DNA of 42,597 nucleotides from positions 1 through 42,597 of IMG/VR virus record IMGVR_UViG_3300042691_031832. One strand, written 5' to 3'. Position 1 is the stretch's first letter; each line of letters opens with the position of its first letter. The position numbers were made by a program, and so were the translations under genes. The stretch comes from a virus. Positions 36,442 to 42,597 of this stretch are shown one piece after another. The notes beneath the pieces were generated by a model. It was not told where the DNA came from and made no database searches. It saw only the letters and a program-made list of their open reading frames with translations.

Positions 36442-37815
36442 TTACCCGCCAAGCGTGGGCAACCGCAGAGCCCCGACGCCGGCAATGGCCCGCCGCTCGC
36501 CGAACTGGGCGTAGCAGTAGTAGCGGAGGGCCGCCAGGCAGTGGTACGGGGCCAGTTGCCGCCGGTCGGGCCAGGGGGCGGTCCGGCAGTCTTCGATCAG
36601 CCGGCGGGCCTGGGGCGCCACAAGCAGCCGCACTTCGCCGGCGGCCGATGAGCAGCGGCAGCGGACGGCGTTCAGACTGTCCTTGACCAGCGGATTGCCG
36701 TCCAGAACGCACCACTCCACAGGCTCGCCGCGCATGTACTGCCGCAGGATGTCGTAGTCACTCACGCCGATGTTGGAGTGCCGGTTGGCCCCGGCGGCGT
36801 CGCCGAAGATCCGAATACGCCGCGGCGCCCACCCGGCCGTGGCCAGTGCCCGGCGGAAGGCCTCCACCTGGGCGGGAACGCTGCCGTCGGTGTCCACCAC
36901 CACCTCCCGCAGCACGCGGACAACGCCGCGGTAGGTCTGGCACAACAGGGCCGCCGCCGGCGTTACCCCGAAGTCCAGGCTCCAGTCCAGCGGCAGCTCC
37001 GGCCAGAACTCGCCGGCCCTTTCGTCCACGTGGACCATCCGATCAAACGTGGGTAGGGCCTTGCCGCCGCTGCGGACGAACTGACCGCCCAGCTCCTGCT
37101 CAAACTCCAGCGGGTCCATCTCCCGCCGCATGGCCTCCACCTCGGAAGCCTCGATGATGTCTGAGCTGGTCCAGTGAAAAGAGCATATGTCCGGGTCGCC
37201 GTGCGGCCAGTCCAGGCCGACCTCGTAAAGCTCTTCGTACTCGGCCTGGTTGCGGCCGTTCTCATCGGGCACGCCGATCAGGTCGCACTCGCCGCGGCGC
37301 CCGAGCGTCGCCAGGGCGGGGCGGACATGGCGGGCGAAGCATCGCGGCGGGCAGTCGGCCAGCTCGTCTATGCCGATGAAGTCCCACGGCACGCCCTCGA
37401 TTCGCCGCGGCCGATCGAAGCCGAACACGCGGACGCTGGCCCCCCACCGCGTCGTAATCTGCATGTCGCTCTCGCGGACGGAGGCTATCCAGTGCTCGGG
37501 GATCAGCGCCTTCAAGTCATCCCAGAAGATATCCTTGGCCTGCCCGTAGGTCGGTGCCGCCAGGGCGATCTTCACCGCCCACGGCTTCCGCTGGGCCAGC
37601 TTCAAGGCCGCCTTCCGCTTGAGGATCTCCGTCTTCCCGGAGCGGCGGCCGGATGGGTTGAGCTTGATCCGGGCCGGGTGCCATGCGAAGGCGGCCTGCC
37701 CGCTGTGGGGCTTGAGCGGCGTCCACCGCGGCGTCAAGCGGAGCGTCCGGCCGGCGGCGGGCGACAACTCGGGTTGTGGTGGGCACAACTCAGGTTGTGG
37801 CAGCCCCTCGCTCAC
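36442..37815 (-). CDS. terL: terminase large subunit
   Basis: A 457-residue packaging motor. Walker A PSGRRSGKT at 54-62, Walker B WDFIGIDE at 144-151 (catalytic Glu151), and a nuclease domain with SLDFG at 279-283 and FGDAAGANR at 338-345, the acidic residues of the RNase-H-like site. The start is GTG, overlapping the upstream stop as GTGA. It cuts concatemers and pumps DNA into the procapsid through the portal encoded downstream. Confidence 0.9.
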   Translation of the reverse strand: MSEGLPQPELCPPQPELSPAAGRTLRLTPRWTPLKPHSGQAAFAWHPARIKLNPSGRRSGKTEILKRKAALKLAQRKPWAVKIALAAPTYGQAKDIFWDDLKALIPEHWIASVRESDMQITTRWGASVRVFGFDRPRRIEGVPWDFIGIDELADCPPRCFARHVRPALATLGRRGECDLIGVPDENGRNQAEYEELYEVGLDWPHGDPDICSFHWTSSDIIEASEVEAMRREMDPLEFEQELGGQFVRSGGKALPTFDRMVHVDERAGEFWPELPLDWSLDFGVTPAAALLCQTYRGVVRVLREVVVDTDGSVPAQVEAFRRALATAGWAPRRIRIFGDAAGANRHSNIGVSDYDILRQYMRGEPVEWCVLDGNPLVKDSLNAVRCRCSSAAGEVRLLVAPQARRLIEDCRTAPWPDRRQLAPYHCLAALRYYCYAQFGERRAIAGVGALRLPTLGG

Positions 37816-38204
37816 TGCCGCCTCCGGTAGCCCAGGTCCACGATGCGGCCGGCCAGGGCCTCCACCAGGGCCTCCACGGCGTTGCCGTACATGCGGCGGG
37901 CCATCCGCCGGGCCTCCCGCGGCAGCGACGGCAGAAGCTCATCCTCCACGGCCTGGTCAACGCGGGCGTGGACGATGTGCAGCAGCTCATGGACGATGGT
38001 CACCCGCCACTCCCTGCTGTCTTCGGCATCGGTCCGGAGCGTCACCTTCGCCCGCCGGTTGTTGCAGTCGAACTCCACGGACGCCAGGTTGCCGCTTAAC
38101 TCTCCCGGCTCCCGGTCCATGGCCACGTCAATGTCCCAGGCGTCAAGCCCCAGGTCGGCGGCGGCGTGGTGAATGAACCTCTCGGCCCATTGTGGAAGCT
38201 GCAT
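37812..38204 (-). CDS. HExxH metalloprotease-like protein, 130 aa
   Basis: A protein with VTIVHELLHIVH at residues 68-79: His72, Glu73 and His76 form a zincin HExxH motif in a helix, after a beta strand (RAKVTLRTD). The overall size and motif resemble small zinc metalloproteases. The ATG at 38204 has a GAGGTG site; the longer open frame is not used. It lies between the small and large terminase genes, an unusual position. It may process a capsid or packaging protein, or act on the host; a structural zincin remnant is possible. Confidence 0.65.
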   Translation of the reverse strand: MQLPQWAERFIHHAAADLGLDAWDIDVAMDREPGELSGNLASVEFDCNNRRAKVTLRTDAEDSREWRVTIVHELLHIVHARVDQAVEDELLPSLPREARRMARRMYGNAVEALVEALAGRIVDLGYRRRQ

Positions 38205-38212
38205 GGCACACC

Positions 38213-38914
38213 TCACGGCCGGGGAATGGTTGCTGGTCGCTTGAGGGCAGACTCTCCGGCGGCGGCTTCGCCTCCTGCCCTCATGCCGTCGGGCAGCTTC
38301 GCCGGGTCGGCCGGCATGTCCGGCATGGCGCCGGCCGGCAGGGCGTCGGCCACTTGCCCGGTAGTGTGAAACAGTCCCTCTGCCGCCCCGGTCTTGGGCG
38401 GCTCGGCGATCTGAAGCGGCATCTCCGCGGCGCCGCGGGCCAGCTCGCGGGCGATGTTCAACAGGGCGGCCACGTCGGCCAGCTTCCATCGCATCGGCTC
38501 ATAGATGATGAGGGTCCGCCCCTCGGGGTCTCTCTTCTCAACCTTGCGGGCCAGGCCGAAGGACAGCATCTTCCGGGCCTTCTCGACCAGCAGGCCCCGC
38601 AGCTCCCATTCGGACTGCCGCCACTCTTCCCTCCGCTTGGCCCAGTCCACCGCAACCGCCTCGATGGCCCGCTGCCGGCCGGAGTCCATGGCCGCGGCGT
38701 TGGAGTCATCCCAGGCCCGGGCACGGATCGGCCAGCGGTAACGAGCGGACCACCGCGTCCACCAGCCCGGGGCGTTACCTTTTTCTCGCCGCGTGTGTGC
38801 GCGGTAGGCCTTGTGCAAGCTCCGCTCCGGCCCCAGGGCCAGGTAACAGGCGAACGCGGCAAATGCCTTGCCTGTCTCATCATCCAGTTGATGCCATGGC
38901 TGCCGCTCGACCAT
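38213..38914 (-). CDS. probable terminase small subunit, 233 aa
   Basis: A helical protein with an N-terminal region rich in basic and aromatic residues (LDDETGKAFAAFACYLALGPERSLHKAYRAHT), then a central coiled region and a flexible proline/alanine tail. Small terminases bind pac/cos sites through an N-terminal helix-turn-helix and oligomerise through such a central domain. The assignment rests on position just before the large subunit and helical layout; no ribosome site is clear before the ATG. Confidence 0.6.
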   Translation of the reverse strand: MVERQPWHQLDDETGKAFAAFACYLALGPERSLHKAYRAHTRREKGNAPGWWTRWSARYRWPIRARAWDDSNAAAMDSGRQRAIEAVAVDWAKRREEWRQSEWELRGLLVEKARKMLSFGLARKVEKRDPEGRTLIIYEPMRWKLADVAALLNIARELARGAAEMPLQIAEPPKTGAAEGLFHTTGQVADALPAGAMPDMPADPAKLPDGMRAGGEAAAGESALKRPATIPRP

Positions 38915-38917
38915 GAT

Positions 38918-39379
38918 TTAACGTATAGCCGCCACGGCACCGGCTGGCGGCGTTGGTTCACCCCGGCAACGCTGTCGGATGGATTTGGAAGGAACAAAGA
39001 ACAATCTTCCCGCGGCCGTCACCAGCTCGCCCGGGCCCATGGCGTCCAGGTAGGCGAACCGCTTGCCGTTGCAGGTGCCCCGCCGGCTGATGCTCTGGGC
39101 GACGTTGTCACAGGCCCGGCCCACGCTGGCGCCGGCGTCGGTCACCGATCGGAAGACGGGATGGCCGCCGGTCGCCGGGTCCACGTCGCTGATGCAGACC
39201 ACCTGCCGCCGGCTTCCGCGGTGGCTCTTGCCGCGTCGGCGGAGCTGGAAGTCCACTTGTTCACTCAGGAGCTGGATGCGGGCTTCCCGCTCGGCCCGGA
39301 ACTGCCGCTGGTCGGCCTCTGACTTGGCGGCGGCCACGGCGTCGGGCGGGGCGTCCGGCGGCTCCCAGGAGCGGGCCAT
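38918..39379 (-). CDS. NUMOD1-like DNA-binding protein, 153 aa
   Basis: The ATG at 39379 is the first in frame after the upstream stop, although its ribosome site is close and weak. Residues 60-111 (VCISDVDPATGG, PVFRSVTDAGASVGRACDNVAQSISRRGTCNGKRFAYL) resemble the NUMOD1 helix-turn-helix found with homing endonucleases. The N-terminal part is charged and helical. It lies directly after an HNH gene, so the two may form a split homing-type unit or a packaging-associated nuclease pair. Confidence 0.55.
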   Translation of the reverse strand: MARSWEPPDAPPDAVAAAKSEADQRQFRAEREARIQLLSEQVDFQLRRRGKSHRGSRRQVVCISDVDPATGGHPVFRSVTDAGASVGRACDNVAQSISRRGTCNGKRFAYLDAMGPGELVTAAGRLFFVPSKSIRQRCRGEPTPPAGAVAAIR

Positions 39380-39410
39380 CGCCTCATCCCAATCGTAGGC
39401 AAAAGGGTAG

Positions 39411-39653
39411 TCAACGGGACCTGGCGGCCAGAAGGGCCTCGCGGATGATGTGCCCGTTGTGGGCCTCGGCGTGGCATTTCCAGCACAGACAGATGAGATT
39501 CTCGGGTGCGTCGGACCCACCAGCCCCGCGACTTCGGATATGATGGACGTGACGCGGTCCAACGTAGGAGCCGCAACACTCGCACCACGGGCGAGCGGCA
39601 GCCGCAAGAGCGGCACGCGAACGCACACGGCGGGGACGGGGAGCAGCGGGCAT
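39411..39653 (-). CDS. HNH endonuclease, 80 aa
   Basis: An HNH fold with zinc-binding pairs (Cys24, Cys27; Cys57, Cys60) and VHHIRSRG containing the catalytic His pair, then the conserved Asn52 in SDAPENLICLCWKCH. Phage HNH proteins next to the terminase genes often support DNA packaging by cos cleavage. The ATG at 39653 lies eight bases after a -10, suggesting a leaderless message. The longer open frame is not used. Confidence 0.85.
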   Translation of the reverse strand: MPAAPRPRRVRSRAALAAAARPWCECCGSYVGPRHVHHIRSRGAGGSDAPENLICLCWKCHAEAHNGHIIREALLAARSR

Positions 39654-39661
39654 CGCAAGGT

Positions 39662-39689
39662 ATGTTACAAAATACTCCAAAACTTGTAA
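39662..39689 (-). promoter_or_regulatory. sigma70-like promoter for the HNH gene, near-leaderless
   Basis: Reading leftward, TTACAA (39689-39684), a 16-base spacer and TAACAT (39667-39662). A TTTGGAGT box lies in the spacer. The -10 is eight bases before the HNH ATG. The -35 hexamer is shared, on the opposite strand, with the promoter at 39684-39712. Confidence 0.55.
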
Positions 39690-39712
39690 GCGCCAGTTCC
39701 AGAATGTAGGAT
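39684..39712 (+). promoter_or_regulatory. sigma70-like promoter for the ribbon-helix-helix gene
   Basis: TTGTAA (39684-39689), a 17-base spacer and TAGGAT (39707-39712). The ACTCCAAA box (39674-39681) lies upstream. An ATG ten bases downstream (39723) would give a nearly leaderless message. Divergent from, and overlapping, the HNH promoter. Confidence 0.5.
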
Positions 39713-39722
39713 GCGGTCCACG

Positions 39723-39956
39723 ATGGGGCCCAGAGCGGGCCCGGCACGTTGGGCGAAGGGAAACGGGCATATGCGGCAACTCACCAAGGAAGGCGGCCGG
39801 CCGCCACGTCTGCGGCTCTGCAAGGTCCGAATAACCGAGTCCACCTACCACGGGCTGATGAGTCTACGGGATGCCCACGGCTGCAAAGACCTAAGTGAGG
39901 CGATGCGGCTGGCGATGTCGCACGGGCTGCGGGCCCTGGTGCAGAGGCCGTCCTGA
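39723..39956 (+). CDS. ribbon-helix-helix protein, 77 aa
   Basis: The core is GRPPRLRLCKVRITESTYHGL (strand and first helix) with a second helix DLSEAMRLAMSHGLRALV, a ribbon-helix-helix (Arc/CopG-type) pattern; such proteins repress promoters. The ATG at 39723 is ten bases after a -10; the ATG at 39771 with an AAGGG element is an alternative start. It probably binds the shared HNH/RHH promoter region, an inference from autoregulation in similar genes. Confidence 0.6.
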   Translation: MGPRAGPARWAKGNGHMRQLTKEGGRPPRLRLCKVRITESTYHGLMSLRDAHGCKDLSEAMRLAMSHGLRALVQRPS

Positions 39957-39972
39957 AATGTCGTCCCCCGCG

Positions 39973-40200
39973 TTACATTCTGCCCGCAGCGGCGTCGCCT
40001 TCTGTGCGGACGATCTCCAGGGAGTGGAATCCCATGGGGCAGGCTCGGCGGGCGGCTCTGAGGATGCGGGCGGCGGCGGTTCGGCTGGACAACAACTGAC
40101 CATACAGCAGCAGAAAGGCCCGGCACGGCTCATCGGGCTGGCCGATGCTCATGGTGGGCCGTTTCAGGGGCACTTTCGAGATGACGCGGTAGCGGATCAT
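39973..40200 (-). CDS. small hypothetical protein, 75 aa
   Basis: A basic protein (MIRYRVISKVPLKRP, then CRAFLLLYGQLLSSRTAAARILRAARRAC) with strand and helix content; no family recognised. It runs opposite to its neighbours, between the ribbon-helix-helix gene and the 121-residue gene. The ribosome site is weak, and a convincing promoter is lacking. Confidence 0.45.
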   Translation of the reverse strand: MIRYRVISKVPLKRPTMSIGQPDEPCRAFLLLYGQLLSSRTAAARILRAARRACPMGFHSLEIVRTEGDAAAGRM

Positions 40201-40216
40201 GGGCGGCTGCAGGGCC

Positions 40217-40245
40217 TTGACATTACCCTAACTTGTTTATTGAAT
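40217..40245 (+). promoter_or_regulatory. possible promoter upstream of the 121-aa gene
   Basis: A consensus -35 TTGACA (40217-40222), a 17-base spacer and a weak -10 TTGAAT (40240-40245), in an AT-rich island that lies between divergent genes. A TATAAC at 40247 is an alternative -10 but at poor spacing. Confidence 0.35.
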
Positions 40246-40286
40246 GTATAACCTCATCATGGGTGTACGGGATGGAGGTTGCGACG

Positions 40287-40652
40287 ATGCAAACATGGAC
40301 GATGCGGCTGGAGCGGATGGCCCAGGTTGTCAACGGGCAGCCGTGCGACGTTTTCGTGGACGGCCAGGACCGGACGGCGGTGGTCTGCATCCCCAAGGGC
40401 TGCCGGCGTGCCGACGCTGCCGAGAGGATCATCCTCGCCATGGGCCAGATTGCGGCCTACGCCAAGACGATCAGTGATTTGCCCGGTGGCGTCCCTTCGG
40501 CCGTTGACCCCGTGGTGACGATTCAGGTGGTCGCACCGCTATCCGTACTGGCCCGCTACGTCCCGCCTGGGGGGCAGGCGCAGGTAATCCCGCAACATGC
40601 CGCTCCAGCCACGCCGACGGCGACAGGCCCTCGGCGTCGGCTTGAACCCTAA
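40287..40652 (+). CDS. hypothetical protein, 121 aa
   Basis: The ATG at 40287 has a GGAGG site eight bases upstream. The protein has a strand-helix start (MQTWTMRLERMAQVV), strands (CDVFVDGQDRTAVVCIPKG), a helix and a Pro/Ala-rich tail. The last 182 bases are antisense to the XRE-type gene. No family recognised. Confidence 0.55.
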   Translation: MQTWTMRLERMAQVVNGQPCDVFVDGQDRTAVVCIPKGCRRADAAERIILAMGQIAAYAKTISDLPGGVPSAVDPVVTIQVVAPLSVLARYVPPGGQAQVIPQHAAPATPTATGPRRRLEP

Positions 40653-40926
40653 TCCGCTGGGCGGTCTCCGCGGACACCGCCAGTTCTTCGGACTGCTCGA
40701 CCGTGCCGCCGGACAGGTAGCGGATGAACGCCTCGACGGTGCCGAATCCGAAGAACTGGGCCAGGGCCAGCAGCGTGGATGGCCTCCCGCCGGTTACGTC
40801 CGGCCGCCCTTCCATCGTGGAGATGGTCTGGTCGGTCATGTTGCACTTCTTGGCCAGGCTCGCCTGCGTTTCAAAGCGGGCCTTCCGCAGTTCGGCCAGT
40901 GCCTTGCCCATGTGTCTGCCGCTCAT
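40471..40926 (-). CDS. XRE-family transcription regulator with RHH-like C-terminus
   Basis: A 151-residue protein. Residues 6-61 form an XRE/Cro helix-turn-helix (LAELRKARFETQASLAKKCNMTDQTISTMEG, TLLALAQFFG). Residues 84-113 (VSAETAQRIRVQADAEGLSPSAWLERHVAG) resemble a ribbon-helix-helix or CopG-like motif, an unusual pairing. A GGAGG site precedes the ATG. It faces the promoter at 40972-41000, the position of a phage repressor. The 3' tail is antisense to the 121-residue gene and may be dispensable. Confidence 0.7.
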   Translation of the reverse strand: MSGRHMGKALAELRKARFETQASLAKKCNMTDQTISTMEGRPDVTGGRPSTLLALAQFFGFGTVEAFIRYLSGGTVEQSEELAVSAETAQRIRVQADAEGLSPSAWLERHVAGLPAPAPQAGRSGPVRIAVRPPESSPRGQRPKGRHRANH

Positions 40927-40971
40927 CGTTGCCTCCGTTTCGGTCAGTGCCGATTCACTCCAGAATGATTA

Positions 40972-41000
40972 TTGACTTTGGAATAGAATTGGAGTAGGCT
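40972..41000 (+). promoter_or_regulatory. sigma70-like promoter with flanking box repeats
   Basis: TTGACT (40972-40977), a 17-base spacer and TAGGCT (40995-41000), with the start ATG nine bases after the -10. TTTGGAAT (40977-40984) and ATTGGAGT (40988-40995) lie in the spacer and an inverted ACTCCAGA (40957-40964) upstream, so the region looks like a switch operator next to the XRE repressor gene. Confidence 0.65.
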
Positions 41001-41009
41001 AACGGCACC

Positions 41010-41234
41010 ATGAGTACCACTACCCTGCCGTCGGAAGATCGGGCAATGCAGAAAATAATCCTGACCGATCCTCACTCCATCAAGATCGCCATGGCCTACG
41101 CCGACAAGCGCGGCGTGACGGCCAGCAAGGCCGTCGCCCAGCTCATCCTTCAATATGCTACGATCGACCAATTGACCTCTGCGTCCGAACGTTCCCAACC
41201 TCGGTCCAGCCGGACGCAGGCTGACGCCAAGTAG
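41010..41234 (+). CDS. ribbon-helix-helix-like protein, 74 aa
   Basis: The sequence IILTDPHSIKIAMAYADKRGVTASKAVAQLILQYA is a ribbon-helix-helix pattern with a short N-terminus and a Ser/Thr-rich tail. The ATG at 41010 lies nine bases after the -10 without a ribosome site, so a leaderless message is predicted. It is divergent from the XRE repressor gene, as Cro-like or anti-repressor genes often are. Confidence 0.6.
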   Translation: MSTTTLPSEDRAMQKIILTDPHSIKIAMAYADKRGVTASKAVAQLILQYATIDQLTSASERSQPRSSRTQADAK

Positions 41235-41243
41235 ACTACCCCT

Positions 41244-41251
41244 ATTGGAGT
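41244..41251 (+). promoter_or_regulatory. ATTGGAGT box in the gap before the 155-aa gene
   Basis: One more copy of the box found at the promoters, in the 87-base gap ahead of the gene at 41322. No clear -35/-10 pair was found here. Confidence 0.3.
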
Positions 41252-41321
41252 CTTGAGTCAAACGCAACCTGTCAACCACCGGCCGCCGATGCGGCCACAG
41301 TCACCATAGAAGGAGTCAGCT

Positions 41322-41789
41322 ATGCCGGACGTATCAGCAGCCCCTCCGGGCAGTTACGTGGAGCTTTGCACCGATCTGATTGACGAGGGCGGCCTCAAGC
41401 GGGCCATGGACCGGGCCATCGGCCGGACCCTCCGCGAGCTGCGGGACTACGAGCGGGACACGCTCGACCGCGGCGGCGAGGTGAGCGTCCAGGCCACCAT
41501 CCGCGTCAAGCGGAGCCCGGGCACCAGCGAACACTTCGACGTGGTCTACCACGTCACCACGAAGGTGCCAACGCCGAAGCACAAGAGCCAGGTCAAGGAA
41601 CGCGGCGGCCGGCTTCTGTGCCAGCCGTCGGGCTCCAGCGACGGCGACCCCGACCAGATGCTTTTCTTCGACTCCCGCGGCCGGATCATCGGCCCCAGCG
41701 GGCCCGGCGAGAACGTGGACCCGGCCACCGGCGAAGTCGTGGACGCCGGCGACGTTGCAGGGAGCATCCGCCCCGCCGCTTCCATGTAA
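41322..41789 (+). CDS. hypothetical early protein, 155 aa
   Basis: An AAGGAG site lies six bases before the ATG. The protein has helices (LIDEGGLKRAMDRAIGRTLRELRDYERDTL), strands (EVSVQATIRVKRSPG, FDVVYHVTTKVP) and a Gly/Pro-rich tail. No family recognised. It precedes the DUF2303 gene in the same direction and probably belongs to an early recombination or anti-host operon. Confidence 0.6.
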   Translation: MPDVSAAPPGSYVELCTDLIDEGGLKRAMDRAIGRTLRELRDYERDTLDRGGEVSVQATIRVKRSPGTSEHFDVVYHVTTKVPTPKHKSQVKERGGRLLCQPSGSSDGDPDQMLFFDSRGRIIGPSGPGENVDPATGEVVDAGDVAGSIRPAASM

Positions 41790-41830
41790 TCCAACATCGG
41801 GGGCCGACAAGGCACCCATAGGAGCAGACC

Positions 41831-42597
41831 ATGAGCAACGCGACACCACAGAACACCACCGAAGCCGCCGCCCAGGAGAACGCCCTGGACGAATTCGTCC
41901 GCAGCCTCCTGCGGGATGAGCGGGCCCACCGCCGCGGCTTTGTGCTCGACCTGCTGGAGCAGCAGGACGGCAAGGTCAGCATCGAAGTCAAGCAGAGCCT
42001 GCCACCGCGCGACCTGTTCATCCCGCCGGCGGATCATCGGGCCCACCTCATCGGTTCGGTGGACAGCTTCATTGCCTACGCCCGACGCTACGGCAACCCG
42101 GAGAAGAGCCTGGTCCTGTACGACAAGGCGGCCGTGGTCCTGGTCGTTGACGAGCTGCCGTCCCAGGGCGAGCGGGAGCTGGTCGCCCTGCCGCTGGACT
42201 ACTCCGACGCCATCAAGGCGTGGCAGGAGCTGTTCGGGGCCCCGGTGGGGCACAAGCAGCTTCTCTCTTTCCTCCGAGCACGCGAAGCCGACCTGGCCCA
42301 GCCGGACATGCTTCGGGCGATGGGCTCGATTCGCCTCAGCTCCACCGTCAACGTGGAGAGCGACATCCAGGACAACGGCAAGACGATGGGCCTCTTTTTC
42401 AAGACCAACGCCGGCGAGGAACTCCGCCAGTTCCCCAAGACGTTCGATGTCAACGTGCCGCTGCTGGCGATGGATGAGGGCGACGATGAGCGGTGGGATG
42501 ATCTGGCCGTCCGCGTGTCGATCGAGCTGCCCGATGAGCCCCGGGGCCTGCCGACGTTTACGCTGTCATGCCCCACGCTGGAGCGTAGCCTGAGCGC
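41831..42597 (+). CDS. DUF2303-family protein, cut by the window edge
   Basis: A GGAG site lies six bases before the ATG. Visible residues (about 255) include PPADHRAHLIGSVDSFIAYARRYG, VVLVVDELPSQGERELVALPL, DAIKAWQELFGAPV and a later VNVESDIQDNGKTMGLFFKTNAGEELRQFPKTFDVNVPLL, a layout like the DUF2303 (YfdQ-like) proteins of temperate phages, whose function is unknown. The 3' end lies outside the window. No stop was seen, so the true length is unknown; most of the expected family length is present. Confidence 0.65.
   Translation, partial: MSNATPQNTTEAAAQENALDEFVRSLLRDERAHRRGFVLDLLEQQDGKVSIEVKQSLPPRDLFIPPADHRAHLIGSVDSFIAYARRYGNPEKSLVLYDKAAVVLVVDELPSQGERELVALPLDYSDAIKAWQELFGAPVGHKQLLSFLRAREADLAQPDMLRAMGSIRLSSTVNVESDIQDNGKTMGLFFKTNAGEELRQFPKTFDVNVPLLAMDEGDDERWDDLAVRVSIELPDEPRGLPTFTLSCPTLERSLS

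Noticed and set aside
40223-40441. A 72-codon minus-strand frame opposite the 121-residue gene
   Set aside because: No ribosome site and serine/arginine-rich shadow composition; the opposite strand has a perfect GGAGG start.
1-42597. Terminal repeats showing a circular or complete genome
   Set aside because: The first and last bases of the window show no shared sequence, and the last gene is cut; completeness is not supported.
1-42597. tRNA genes and CRISPR arrays
   Set aside because: No tRNA-like T-loop plus acceptor pairing and no regularly spaced palindromic repeats with unique spacers were found; the 12-bp arrays have no spacers.

Overview
The window reads as most of one tailed-phage (or prophage) genome from a GC-rich bacterium. 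The evidence is dense packing of overlapping genes, a complete head-and-tail assembly line (terminase, portal, minor head protein, major capsid protein, decoration protein, tail proteins, tape measure, hub, tail-fibre-like protein), sigma70-type promoters and Shine-Dalgarno sites. The virion looks like a siphovirus: there is a long tape measure and no contractile sheath was recognised. The host cannot be named from sequence alone. No integrase, DNA polymerase, tRNA, CRISPR array or recognisable endolysin is visible, so replication, integration and lysis functions may lie beyond the right edge.

Layout. (1) 1-1931: an accessory end with an ABC-ATPase/acetyltransferase fusion on the plus strand facing an ASCH-domain gene, then a zinc-ribbon gene whose 3' end is antisense to a ribbon-helix-helix gene. 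(2) 1819-8017: a leftward set holding a stand-alone GlmS-type glutaminase, an amidoligase, a Gp37/Gp68-type protein, small unknowns and a helicase-methyltransferase fusion; promoters lie at about 3579-3606 and 8151-8179. (3) 8272-39653: a long leftward late region. In transcription order it carries HNH endonuclease, small terminase, an HExxH protein, large terminase, small accessory genes, portal, minor head protein, a 0.5 kb non-coding region with 12-bp repeat arrays, nucleotide-metabolism genes, capsid and decoration proteins, connector and tail genes, tape measure, hub, a lysis-like membrane/lipoprotein group, and a tail protein with a trypsin-like domain. (4) 39660-42597: a switch-like region with two ribbon-helix-helix proteins, an XRE repressor-like protein, divergent promoters, and rightward genes ending in a DUF2303 gene cut by the window edge.

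Regulation. In this GC-rich sequence the few AT-rich islands are promoters. Many carry a recurring TTTGGAAT/TTTGGAGT box next to or between the -35 and -10 elements. In several the -10 lies only 7-10 nt before the ATG, predicting leaderless or nearly leaderless mRNAs. Many neighbouring genes are coupled by ATGA or GTGA stop/start overlaps. Several genes are shorter than 60 codons yet well supported by ribosome binding sites and overlaps. The observations most worth follow-up are the glutaminase/amidoligase pair, the two 12-bp repeat arrays, the shared promoter box with leaderless starts, and the protease-bearing tail protein.
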